Source of the DNA: an uncultured Collinsella sp.
GTDB lineage: Bacteria > Actinomycetota > Coriobacteriia > Coriobacteriales > Coriobacteriaceae
Length of the DNA stretch: 55,093 nucleotides
Assembly: GCA_902492185.1 (NCBI GenBank)
Contig: CABUKY010000002.1
Span: 1 to 55,093, forward strand
Direction: 5' to 3'
A program made the position numbers and the translations under genes. Numbering within the stretch: position 1 is the stretch's first letter; each line of letters starts with the position of its first letter. The notes beneath the pieces are model-generated. The model was not told the origin of the DNA and did not search any database. It saw only the letters and a list, made by a program, of their open reading frames with translations. Of this stretch, positions 16,535 through 24,130 are shown in pieces.

Positions 16535-17695
16535 ATGGAGATCACCAAGGATATCCGCTACATTGGCGTCGACGATCACGACATCGACCTGTTCGAGGGC
16601 CAGTACGACGTGTCCGAGAACGGTATGGCATACAACAGCTACGTTATCTTGGGCGATAAAATCGCTGTCGCCGATTCAGTCGACGGCGGTTTTGTTGACG
16701 AGTGGCTCGGCAACCTCGAGGCCGCGCTCGACGGCCGTACGCCCGACTACCTGGTTGTCCATCACATGGAGCCCGATCACTCCGCCGGCATTGCCGCCTT
16801 TATGGAGCGCTATCCCCAGGCGCAGATCGTGGCAAGCATGGGCGCCTTCCGCATGATGGTCAACTACTTTGGCACCGACTTCCCCGAGCGCAAGATGGTC
16901 GTCAAAGAGGGCGATGTGCTCGACCTGGGCGGCCACAGCCTGACGTTTGTCGGTGCTCCCAACGTGCACTGGCCCGAGGTGCTCTTCTCCTACGAGTCCA
17001 CCGACAAGGTGCTCTTTAGTGCCGACGGCTTTGGCAAGTTCGGTGCTAACGACATCGAGGATCCCGAGGGCTGGGCTTGCGAAGCACGCCGCTACTACTT
17101 TGGCATCGTCGGTAAGTTCGGCAAGTTCGTGCAGGCCGTGCTCAGGAAGGCCGCCGACCTGGACATCCAGATCATCTGTCCGCTCCACGGCCCCGTGCTG
17201 ACCGAGAACCTGGGCTACTACCTCGACACCTATAACACCTGGTCGAGCTATCAGCCCGAGGACGAGGGCATCACGATTGCCTATGCGAGCGTGTATGGCC
17301 ATCTGAAGGCTGCCGTCGAGGAACTCGCATCTGCGCTTGAGGCTCGCGGCCAGAAGGTTTCCGTCTTTGACCTGGCTCGCGACGATATGGCCGAGGCCGT
17401 TGAGGATGCGTTCCGCTACGACCGCCTGGTGCTCGCTTCCATCACCTATCAGGGCGAGATCTTCCCGTTCATGAGCACCTTTATCCATACGCTCGCCGAG
17501 CATGCCTACCAGAACCGCACCGTGGCGCTCGTCGAGGCCGGCTCTTGGGCGCCCGCTGCTGCCAAGGTTATGACCAAGGAGCTCGAGGGCATGAAGGACA
17601 TCACCCTGGCGCAGAACAAGGTGACCGTGCTGGGCTCGCTCAACGACGCCTCGCGCGCTCAGATCGAGGCCCTCGCCGACGAGCTGTCCAAGTAG
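16535..17695 (+). CDS. Flavodiiron protein (A-type flavoprotein, FprA-like)
   Basis: 386-residue oxygen and/or nitric oxide reductase used by anaerobes for detoxification. A metallo-beta-lactamase-like domain supplies the diiron ligands His77-x-Glu79-x-Asp81-His82 (HHMEPDHSAG), the later His in NVHWPEVLF, the Asp in FSADGFGKFG and the His in CPLHGPV. From about residue 250 a flavodoxin domain begins (IAYASVYGHLKAAVEELASAL) that binds FMN. ATG 16535 is preceded by TAGGAGG; upstream ATGs at 16472 and 16478 lack this and extend the protein beyond the family's usual start. It stands alone, with a TTATGAT-type -10 candidate near 16492 and a terminator at 17729. Confidence 0.95.
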   Translation: MEITKDIRYIGVDDHDIDLFEGQYDVSENGMAYNSYVILGDKIAVADSVDGGFVDEWLGNLEAALDGRTPDYLVVHHMEPDHSAGIAAFMERYPQAQIVASMGAFRMMVNYFGTDFPERKMVVKEGDVLDLGGHSLTFVGAPNVHWPEVLFSYESTDKVLFSADGFGKFGANDIEDPEGWACEARRYYFGIVGKFGKFVQAVLRKAADLDIQIICPLHGPVLTENLGYYLDTYNTWSSYQPEDEGITIAYASVYGHLKAAVEELASALEARGQKVSVFDLARDDMAEAVEDAFRYDRLVLASITYQGEIFPFMSTFIHTLAEHAYQNRTVALVEAGSWAPAAAKVMTKELEGMKDITLAQNKVTVLGSLNDASRAQIEALADELSK

Positions 17696-17728
17696 CGACA
17701 CGTTCACTTTTGACGCTCAACCATCACA

Positions 17729-17770
17729 ACCACCACAAAGGGGACAGGCACCTTTGTGGTGGTTTTTATT
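17729..17770 (+). terminator. Terminator after the flavodiiron gene
   Basis: The 13-bp stem ACCACCACAAAGG / CCTTTGTGGTGGT (17729-17741 and 17751-17763) is followed by TTTTATTT. Confidence 0.9.
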
Positions 17771-18573
17771 TAGTTGACGGCGATGATGAGGGCTGGACGT
17801 GCGCCGTCGGCGGTCTTGGCGATTGAGGTGGCAACGGCGCCTTCGGGGTCTCGGTCCATCACGATGGCGTCGACATCGGTCAGCTTGGCAAAGCGGTACA
17901 TGCCGCGTCCGTTAACCTTGCTGGCGTCCATGAGGGCGACGCTTTGATGGGCCGCGGCGATCATAGCCGTTTTGGTCTCGGCCATCTGCGGAAAGTCGGT
18001 CGTAAAGCCGCAGCTGGAGACAAAGGCGCCGGGGCACATGACGGCCAGATCGGCATGGACCATTTGGAGCGCCTGCATGGTGAGCGGTCCGTACAGATAA
18101 CGATGGCCTTTGCGTAGCGCCCCGCCCAGCATGACGACATCGACCGAGGGCATGCTCTCGTCGATATAATCGGCAATGGTAATGTCGGCCGTGATAACGG
18201 TGATGCCGTTGCGCTGATCGAGGAGCCGGACGAACTCGAGCGCCGTGGTGCCCGAGTCGACGAGCAACGTGTCGCCGTCATTGACGAACTCGATGGCGCT
18301 TTGCGCGATGGCCTGCTTGGCGGCGACGTTGACATTGATGCGGCGATCCTGCGTGGAAACAGTCAGACGCTTGTGGAGCGATACGGCGCCGCCATGCGTG
18401 CGGCGCAGCTTGCCGGACTCCGCGAGTGCGTCCAGGTCGGCGCGAGCGGTGACAGAGGACACGCCAAAGGTCTGGGCAATTTCTGCCACCTGCACCGAGG
18501 CGTTATGCTCGAGCATCTCCATGATGGCGGCACGACGCTCATCGGCGAAGGCTCGGGTTGTTGCGTGGGCCAT
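17770..18573 (-). CDS. DeoR-family sugar regulator
   Basis: 267-residue repressor with an N-terminal DeoR winged HTH (RRAAIMEMLEHNASVQVAEI, then VSSVTARADLDALAESGKLRR and THGGAV) and a C-terminal phosphosugar-sensing domain (LLVDSGTTALEFVRLL, VVMLGGALRKGHRYLYGP). ATG 18573 follows GGAGCAGCT; the longer reading from 18630 has no ribosome site. It is divergent from the class II aldolase gene and shares the 334-bp control region containing CAATATCGAACA. Classical LacR is also DeoR-type and responds to tagatose-6-phosphate, so this protein is the best candidate for controlling lacF, lacABC and the aldolase. Confidence 0.9.
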   Translation of the reverse strand: MAHATTRAFADERRAAIMEMLEHNASVQVAEIAQTFGVSSVTARADLDALAESGKLRRTHGGAVSLHKRLTVSTQDRRINVNVAAKQAIAQSAIEFVNDGDTLLVDSGTTALEFVRLLDQRNGITVITADITIADYIDESMPSVDVVMLGGALRKGHRYLYGPLTMQALQMVHADLAVMCPGAFVSSCGFTTDFPQMAETKTAMIAAAHQSVALMDASKVNGRGMYRFAKLTDVDAIVMDRDPEGAVATSIAKTADGARPALIIAVN

Positions 18574-18690
18574 AGCTGCTCCATTCTCGGCCAAATTTGC
18601 AGGAATTGTGTTGACTCTATTTTCGTTCATTTTCTTTTTGAGTAAGAAAATACCTTTCGATTACTTATCTTTTCTATAAAAGAAAGACGC

Positions 18691-18717
18691 TGAACGCTCA
18701 AAATTCAATATCGAACA
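18691..18717. promoter_or_regulatory. Probable DeoR operator in the deoR-aldolase gap
   Basis: TGAACG at 18691 and CGAACA at 18712 are 21 bp apart, the same period as before lacF. CAATATCGAACA (18706-18717) is identical to the reverse complement of 8492-8503. GGTTCAAA follows at 18727. A TATTGA/TCAATA inverted pair (18763-18787) lies closer to the aldolase gene. Confidence 0.6.
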
Positions 18718-18907
18718 TGTCCGCTCGGTTCAAATTCCTTCCGTTTACTTTTCAAAAACGACTGTATTGACCTGCATGGGCTCAATATCTCGCACGTGCA
18801 AAGCTGCTGAATTTCATACAATGAGCGCAGCAAAACGCAAGGTAAAACGCCTTGTGAACAACTACGCCCGATGTCCAGATGCGGGCGAGGGAGAGGAGCA
18901 AACGCTC

Positions 18908-19765
18908 ATGGCACTTGTTACCACCGAAAAGATGCTCAAGGACGCTCAGGCCGGCCACTACGCTGTTGGTGCTTTCAACGTCGAGAACCTCGAGTTTGTT
19001 ATGGCCGTTCTGGCCGCTGCCGAGGAGACCAAGTCCCCCGTCATCATGCAGACCACCCCGGGCACCATCAAGACCGCTGGTCTGGACTACTTCTACGGCA
19101 TGGTCAAGGCTGCCGCCGAGCGCGCTTCCGTGCCCGTCGCTCTGCACCTCGATCACGGCGATGGCTATGACCGCTGCATGCAGGCTTTCCGCACGGGCTA
19201 CACCTCTGTCATGATCGACGGTTCGCACGAGTCCTTCGAGGACAACATCGCCCTGACCAAGTCCGTCGCCGACGCTGGCCGCGCCATGGGCGTGCCCGTC
19301 GAGGCCGAGCTCGGTAAGGTTGGCGGCAAGGAGGACGACGGTCCCGAGGTTGAGGGCGAGAGCCCCTACACCGATCCTGCCGAGGCCAAGGAGTTCGTCG
19401 AGCGTACCGGCTGCACCTCCCTCGCAATTGGCGTTGGCACCAGCCACGGTGTGTACACGAGCGATCCGCACATCGAGCAGTCCGTGGTCAAGGCCATCCG
19501 CGACGCCGTCGACGTGCCGCTGGTTCTGCACGGCACCTCCGGTGTGCCCGATGAGCAGGTTGCCGAGGCTGTGAAGAACGGCATCTGCAAGGTTAACTAC
19601 GCCACCGAGCTGCGTCAGGCCTACACCAAGGGCTTCATGGCCTACATGGCCGAGAACCCTGCCTGCTTCGATCCCAAGAAGCCGGCCAAGGAGGGCATGC
19701 GCGAGATCACCGAGCTGGTTAAGATCCGCATGACCAACCTCAATTCCGTGGGCAAAGCAGAGTAA
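18908..19765 (+). CDS. Class II (Zn) ketose-bisphosphate aldolase, probable tagatose-bisphosphate aldolase
   Basis: 285-residue GatY/KbaY/Fba-type aldolase cleaving tagatose- or fructose-1,6-bisphosphate to triose phosphates. Visible are the catalytic/metal region LHLDHGDGYDRC, MIDGSHESFEDN, EAELGKVGGKEDD, the metal His in GVGTSHGVY, VLHGTSGV and NYATELRQAYTK. ATG 18908 follows GGGAGAGGAGC; the upstream ATG at 18767 lies in the promoter. Classical lac clusters use LacD, a class I Schiff-base enzyme, so this Zn enzyme probably replaces it, supported by its shared operator with lacF. A general glycolytic aldolase role cannot be excluded. Confidence 0.88.
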   Translation: MALVTTEKMLKDAQAGHYAVGAFNVENLEFVMAVLAAAEETKSPVIMQTTPGTIKTAGLDYFYGMVKAAAERASVPVALHLDHGDGYDRCMQAFRTGYTSVMIDGSHESFEDNIALTKSVADAGRAMGVPVEAELGKVGGKEDDGPEVEGESPYTDPAEAKEFVERTGCTSLAIGVGTSHGVYTSDPHIEQSVVKAIRDAVDVPLVLHGTSGVPDEQVAEAVKNGICKVNYATELRQAYTKGFMAYMAENPACFDPKKPAKEGMREITELVKIRMTNLNSVGKAE

Positions 19766-19781
19766 CAGCAAGGGTACTCTG

Positions 19782-19940
19782 ATCCCACCGGACGGTTTGG
19801 GCGGGTCCCGTACTTAGTTTCCAAAACGTCCTCGCGCATGAAGGCCCCCGTTGTCTCGCTTCTTCGAAGCGTTGACAACGGGGGCCTTCGCGCTGCGGAA
19901 TGATTTTGGAAACTAAGTACGGGACCCGCCCAAACCGTCC
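19782..19940. repeat. Large nested palindrome, copy 1 of the CGTCCTC/TGCGGAATG element
   Basis: Outer arms of 37 bases (19790-19826 and 19904-19940) are perfect complements, starting GGACGGTTTGGGCGG. Inside are CGTCCTC (19827-19833) and TGCGGAATG (19894-19902), which pair imperfectly with a bulged A and a U-C mismatch. An inner 15-bp stem AAGGCCCCCGTTGTC / GACAACGGGGGCCTT (19841-19888) is capped by CGCTTC/GAAGCG. It follows the aldolase stop and may terminate it. CCCACCGGA precedes the left arm, as in the copy at 54803. Confidence 0.85.
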
Positions 19941-19947
19941 TGCTCAA

Positions 19948-20074
19948 TCGCCCTTGTGGCGTTAGTGTCGGAAAAATAAGACGTTGCTTTTTGCCCCCTG
20001 CGGAAAGATTGGGGAACTAAGCCCTCGTCCCTCCCAAGTTGACCTTCTCGAGGTCGTCGCCCTTGTGGCGTTAG
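19948..20074. repeat. 18-bp direct repeat and a partial copy of the palindrome arm
   Basis: TCGCCCTTGTGGCGTTAG occurs at 19948-19965 and again at 20057-20074. Between them, CTGCGGAAAGATTGGGG followed by AACTAAG (19999-20022) is a degenerate version of the right arm of the preceding palindrome (CTGCGGAATGATTTTGG then AAACTAAG). No gene is seen in 19941-20098. Confidence 0.6.
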
Positions 20075-20098
20075 GACTGCGAATTTGGGATGGGAGGG

Positions 20099-20722
20099 TT
20101 ACTTGGTTGTTAGGGTTAACAGGTCGTTGGGGGTTTTGAGGTTGTAGGTGGCATTTGGGATATCTTGGTGTGATCCCCATGCTGCTCTGGCAAAACTGAC
20201 CCCTGCTGAAGTTGCGCATTGTTCGTCGTAGACGGTGTCGCCAACGTAGACGACGTTGCCAGGATTCGCGCCCGTACGCCGGAGATATTCGAGCATGGGA
20301 GCGGGTGCGGGTTTATGTTCGGTTGTGTCTTCGACAAGGATGATGTGTTCAAAAAACTTATCGAAGCCAAGGGGTGCAATTTCGTCTGTGTATTCGTCGC
20401 GCGCACGTGAGGAGACGATGCCAAGTTTGCAGCCGCTATCGGCGAGTGTTGCGATGACTTCAAGCAAACCTGGAAACACGCTGATGGTGCTTTTAAAGCT
20501 GGCGGCAACTTGGCACCAGCGATCCAACGTTGCCTGCGAGTAGATCCCAAGTTTCTCAAGGGCATCCTTGCCAGGTATGCCGAGGGCAAATTCAAGCTCG
20601 TGTCGGGGGAGCGTTTTGCCGGTTTCTTCTTGGATAATCTGGCCAAGCGATGACAGCACGCTTTCTTCTGTATCTGCCAATGTCCCATCAACGTCAAACA
20701 CGATATAGTCAAAGTACTTCAT
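20099..20722 (-). CDS. HAD-superfamily phosphatase (PGMB/phosphoglycolate-phosphatase-like)
   Basis: 207-residue haloacid-dehalogenase hydrolase. Motif I is DYIVFDVDGTLADTEESV near residue 10 (nucleophile Asp), motif II is KLGIVSSRARDEY, motif III is the Lys in EHKPAPAPMLEYL, and motif IV is VYVGDTVYDEQCATSAG. The helical cap between residues 15 and 85 places it in subfamily I. The start is preceded by AGGAGCTACTAT. It lies 56 bp downstream of the AraC gene on the same strand. The substrate, a small phosphorylated metabolite, is not evident. Confidence 0.88.
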   Translation of the reverse strand: MKYFDYIVFDVDGTLADTEESVLSSLGQIIQEETGKTLPRHELEFALGIPGKDALEKLGIYSQATLDRWCQVAASFKSTISVFPGLLEVIATLADSGCKLGIVSSRARDEYTDEIAPLGFDKFFEHIILVEDTTEHKPAPAPMLEYLRRTGANPGNVVYVGDTVYDEQCATSAGVSFARAAWGSHQDIPNATYNLKTPNDLLTLTTK

Positions 20723-20778
20723 ATAGTAGCTCCTATCCGTTGTTTGCCTGCAAGTTTGATGCAGTGACAGAAGAAGGG

Positions 20779-21717
20779 CTAGCGGGATTTCTGCCTGGTA
20801 CTATCGAGATTCTGCCTCGCTGCTCGATAGCTCGAAGGAGTGCATCCCATTTGTTCTTTAAATACCTGGCCAAGATGGCTTGCTGTCGCAAAGCCGCATT
20901 GGCGCGCGACTGTCTGGACCGTTCGCGTGGTGTGTGCCAAAAGTTCGCAAGCGCGGTTTACGCGGTATGCGCGCAGATATGCCGCCGGGGTCGTTCCTGC
21001 GCAAGCTTCGATAATGCGGTAACACTCTCTTTCGCTTACGCCGGCTGCAGATGCCATCTGAGGCACATCTATAGCGGCTGCATAGTTTGCGCGGATATAG
21101 TCCAGGATTGCCTTGAACTGTACGTCGCGGTTGGTCATCCAAGAGGCGTTGTCGGAGGAAAAGAGCGGTTCGGCCTTGGCGCAAATCTGAATCCAGAGCT
21201 CTGACAAGCTATTCCGAAGCGCCATCTCGTTCTGCGGCCGTTGAAGGTCGTGGTTAAAGGAACTCTTTAGCAAATCGATAAAGGGCATATCGTCGGGGTT
21301 GGTGGGCGACCATTTGAGCACATCGACGCCTCGACATTGCAGCAAAGGATTGATATAGCGCTTTTGAAGGCGTCCCGCGGGATCGCCGAGCATCGACGGC
21401 TGAAAGATATGCAACATTTGAATGGCTGGTGCCGAATTGGGTGATTGCAGTGTGCTGTGCAAAACGCCGCCGTTGATAAGGCCGGCGGACCCTTCCCCAA
21501 AGCGTACGTGCTCATGAGCCGCGCGCGTTCGATAGTCAATCGCTCCCTGCTCCATGTAGAAAAGCTCAACTTCGGAATGCCAGTGCCAGGGGACGGAATT
21601 GTCCGGATAGCGAGCGAATTCTGCGCGTTCGGCAATATAGGGCCAGTCTTCGGCGGTCTCGGGAAACGCTTCCTCGCGTCCTCCGCGGTGCAATTCTATG
21701 TGATCCATGTTTCGCAT
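20779..21717 (-). CDS. AraC-family regulator with cupin sensor domain
   Basis: 312-residue regulator. The N-terminal cupin includes VPWHWHSEVELFYMEQGAID, typical of sugar- or metabolite-sensing AraC proteins. The C-terminal AraC domain (about residues 205-300) has two HTHs: IDVPQMASAAGVSERECYRI and VQTVARQCGFATASHLGQVF followed by KEQMGCTPSSYR. No strong ribosome site precedes ATG 21717, and Met4 is a possible start. Its neighbours are the HAD phosphatase downstream and a non-coding stretch upstream, so its targets are unknown; the HAD gene is the natural guess. Confidence 0.88.
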   Translation of the reverse strand: MRNMDHIELHRGGREEAFPETAEDWPYIAERAEFARYPDNSVPWHWHSEVELFYMEQGAIDYRTRAAHEHVRFGEGSAGLINGGVLHSTLQSPNSAPAIQMLHIFQPSMLGDPAGRLQKRYINPLLQCRGVDVLKWSPTNPDDMPFIDLLKSSFNHDLQRPQNEMALRNSLSELWIQICAKAEPLFSSDNASWMTNRDVQFKAILDYIRANYAAAIDVPQMASAAGVSERECYRIIEACAGTTPAAYLRAYRVNRACELLAHTTRTVQTVARQCGFATASHLGQVFKEQMGCTPSSYRAARQNLDSTRQKSR

Positions 21718-21742
21718 GGCATCAGTATAAAGCGCGATGGGC

Positions 21743-21952
21743 TTAGATTGCTCTTGCCTGTTCGGGGAACGCCTTGTCTAGGGATGCTTGGAGCTTTTCG
21801 AAGGATGCTCGTAAGTTGAGGCTCTGATCGGCTGAGCGCTTGGTTTTTGTGGTGTGGGAGTCGAGGAGACCGTTTCTCTGTGTCGGGGGGAAGGAGAAAA
21901 GGTTTGCATGTTTTAGGGATGGCTGCTGTGCTGCGTCATTGGAAGAATGCAT
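21743..21952 (-). CDS. Possible small protein of 69 residues
   Basis: Not recognised. The start lies ten bases after GAGGAGG, and the predicted product is basic and polar (ends SFEKLQASLDKAFPEQARAI, a possible amphipathic helix). It is the only reading with a ribosome site in the 489-bp gap between the AraC gene and the Nudix-Vsr gene. Coding potential is uncertain. Confidence 0.3.
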   Translation of the reverse strand: MHSSNDAAQQPSLKHANLFSFPPTQRNGLLDSHTTKTKRSADQSLNLRASFEKLQASLDKAFPEQARAI

Positions 21953-22086
21953 GCTTATGCGGCCTCCTCGATGTCCACCAATAGATTGCGCTCGGGGTAT
22001 GCTGCTAGGTCCCGTGCGCTGGCAGTATTATGCCGCGGCTGCTGCAAAGAAGCGCTAAAGAAAGGCTTAATGAGGTTTGACGTTGC

Positions 22087-22101
22087 GATGAAACCGCAGG
22101 T
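22087..22101 (+). repeat. Copy of the GATGAAACCGCAGGT repeat
   Basis: GATGAAACCGCAGGT followed by TAAAAGCTAT matches 26473-26487, where the same 15 bases followed by TAGAGCTGT form the loop region of a long palindrome. No palindrome surrounds this copy, so it may be a decayed element. The rest of 21953-22206 shows no clear gene. Confidence 0.45.
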
Positions 22102-22206
22102 AAAAGCTATCGAGTAACATTCTTGAAAGGGTTTGAGCTTAAGGGCTTTCTAAGGTTTGTGGCGCGGATGTGGCTCGCCTGTGTGGGGCGTGTGGACGGC
22201 TCGTTC

Positions 22207-23196
22207 CTAGCGCTGCGGCTCTGCGGCGCGCACCTGCTCGATGACCTTTTCCATTGTGGCGTCGATGCGGTCTTTTTTGAGTTCGCATTCCCAGATGGTT
22301 ATGGGTGTCCAGCCCATTTGGGTAAGCGCGTCGATGGCAGCGCGGTCGCGCTCGACGTTGCGACGGAACTTTGCCTCCCAAAACTCAATGTTGCGCTTGG
22401 GCTGGCTAGGGTTGCACTTGGGGCAGCGGTGCCAAAAGCAGCCGTTGACGAAGATGGCGATCTTGCGCCCGGGAAAGGCGATGTCGGGTTTTCCGGGCAC
22501 CTTCCATTCCAGACGGTATCCCGTAAGGCCTGCTGCCCGCAGGCGCTGGCGAACGAGCAGCTCGGGTTTGGTGTTCGCACGCTTGTTGCCCTTCATGGAC
22601 TTTTTGATGGCGGCGCGACGGCGGACCAGTTCGCGCTCGTCAGCGGAGAGGTCCGAGGTATCGATGCCGTCGAGCAGACCGGGCTTGGGACGCTTCTTGC
22701 TGCGGCGCTTAGGTGCGCGCTTGGGTTTGGTGGCGGGGTGTTCGGTCGTGGCGGCCTTGGCATCTTTGGCAGTGCTGTTGGCCTCAAGCCGATCTTCCTT
22801 CAGCTCAATCAGGGCATCGATAAGCCCCTTGTCGGCGGGCATCCATTCCACCGTGGCAAGCGAGGTGCGCGGAATCCAGCGGATATCGAGCTGGCGGTCG
22901 TGCTTCTGAGGCTCATCGGATTCATCGGCGAGCGAGCAGTAGTAGCACTCCATGGAGAGATGAAAATCGGGGTAGTCATACTCAACGGTATAGAAATCGC
23001 GCAGGTTGGTGACTTTGACCTGCAGCTCTTCCATGAGCTCGCGGCGCACGGCGTCTTCGGGTGTCTCGCCGCGCATGAGCTTGCCGCCGGGAAACTCCCA
23101 AAGTCCCTGCATGTCGCCGTAGCCGCGCTGCACGGCAAGTAGCTCATCGGATCCTTCCTTGCGAATGATCCCAGCGGCAACATGAACAGTCTTCAA
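22207..23196 (-). CDS. Nudix hydrolase fused to very-short-patch repair endonuclease (MutT-Vsr)
   Basis: 329-residue two-domain protein. Residues 1-135 form a MutT-like Nudix domain with the complete box G38-x5-E44-x7-R52-E53-L54-x-E56-E57 (GGKLMRGETPEDAVRRELME), expected to clean oxidised nucleotides. A Lys/Arg-rich linker (about 140-195) leads to a Vsr domain. That domain carries NKRANTKPELLVRQRLRAAG, the catalytic Asp238 in GKPDIAF and His256 in NGCFWHRCPKC, candidate zinc ligands Cys253/Cys258/Cys261/Cys303, and NVERDRAAIDALTQMGW. The start is the TTG at 23196, seven bases after GAGAGG; an open frame continues to 23763 but runs opposite to the next gene and lacks homology. No cytosine methyltransferase lies nearby. 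Confidence 0.88.
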   Translation of the reverse strand: MKTVHVAAGIIRKEGSDELLAVQRGYGDMQGLWEFPGGKLMRGETPEDAVRRELMEELQVKVTNLRDFYTVEYDYPDFHLSMECYYCSLADESDEPQKHDRQLDIRWIPRTSLATVEWMPADKGLIDALIELKEDRLEANSTAKDAKAATTEHPATKPKRAPKRRSKKRPKPGLLDGIDTSDLSADERELVRRRAAIKKSMKGNKRANTKPELLVRQRLRAAGLTGYRLEWKVPGKPDIAFPGRKIAIFVNGCFWHRCPKCNPSQPKRNIEFWEAKFRRNVERDRAAIDALTQMGWTPITIWECELKKDRIDATMEKVIEQVRAAEPQR

Positions 23197-23344
23197 CAGG
23201 AGTCCTCTCTCAACATCAACACGTGGCAGGGTAGCTACCCGTACCTTACACAACGGTAAGGCAAGCGTAAGCCATATCGATGGTAGCTGACTCGTCTTCT
23301 TGCGACTATAGATGCCGTAGACTAATCGCAAGAAAGGACTCGGT

Positions 23345-24130
23345 ATGCAAACCACGCACATGGCGACCCCGGTACTGGAGGTCGCGCATCTCGAAAAGGT
23401 ATATGGAGCGCTGGGCAACGTGACCCGCGCGCTCAACGACGTCAGCTTTACCGTCAACCGCGGTGAATTCGTCGGCATCATGGGCGCTTCGGGCTCGGGC
23501 AAGTCGACGTTGCTCAACTGCGTGTCGACCATCGATAGCGCCACAAGTGGCACGATCCGCATCAACGGGCAGGACGTGACGCGCATGAAGCAGGCTAAGC
23601 TTTCGCAGTTCCGCCGCGAGGAGCTCGGCTTTATCTTCCAGGACTCCAACCTGCTCGATACGCTCACGGCACGCGAGAACATCGCCCTGCCGCTCACCAT
23701 CGCCCGCACAAACTCGGCAGAGATCTCGACCCGCGTGCAGGATGTGGCCGCGCGCCTGTCCATCAGTCAGGTGCTCGACAAGTATCCCTACCAGATGTCC
23801 GGCGGTCAGCAGCAGCGCGTTGCCGCAGCTCGCGCGCTCGTCACCGACCCCACCATGATCATGGCCGACGAGCCCACCGGCGCCCTCGATTCCAAGAGCG
23901 CTCGCCTGCTGCTCGAGAGCCTGGAGGCCCTTAACCGCCGCCTACGCGCCACCGTGCTCATGGTCACGCACGACAGCTTTGCTGCCAGCTACACGAGCCG
24001 TGTGCTGTTTATTCGCGACGGCAAGATCTTCACCGAGCTGCGCCGCGGCGACATCGACCGCCGAGAGTTCTTCGACCGCATTATGGAGGTCGTTGCCATG
24101 ATGGGCGGTGAGGGCTCCGATGCTCTGTAA
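23345..24130 (+). CDS. ABC transporter ATP-binding protein (BceA/MacB type)
   Basis: 261-residue ATPase of a peptide-sensing or exporting ABC system. It contains Walker A GASGSGKST, a Q-loop FIFQDSNLLDTLTARENIALP, the signature MSGGQQQRVAAARAL, Walker B MIMADEPTGALD and the H-loop VTHDSFAAS. The LolD/MacB/BceA subclass is indicated by EPTGALDSKSA. The start follows GAAAGGACTCGGT. It overlaps the permease gene by 11 bp, so the two are translated together. No histidine kinase or response regulator lies beside it, unlike most bceAB loci. Confidence 0.93.
   Translation: MQTTHMATPVLEVAHLEKVYGALGNVTRALNDVSFTVNRGEFVGIMGASGSGKSTLLNCVSTIDSATSGTIRINGQDVTRMKQAKLSQFRREELGFIFQDSNLLDTLTARENIALPLTIARTNSAEISTRVQDVAARLSISQVLDKYPYQMSGGQQQRVAAARALVTDPTMIMADEPTGALDSKSARLLLESLEALNRRLRATVLMVTHDSFAASYTSRVLFIRDGKIFTELRRGDIDRREFFDRIMEVVAMMGGEGSDAL

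Noticed and set aside
23197..23763. N-terminal extension of the Nudix-Vsr protein
   Set aside because: The extension has no homology, overlaps the divergent ABC ATPase gene on the other strand, and a TTG with a good ribosome site stands exactly at the Nudix domain start.
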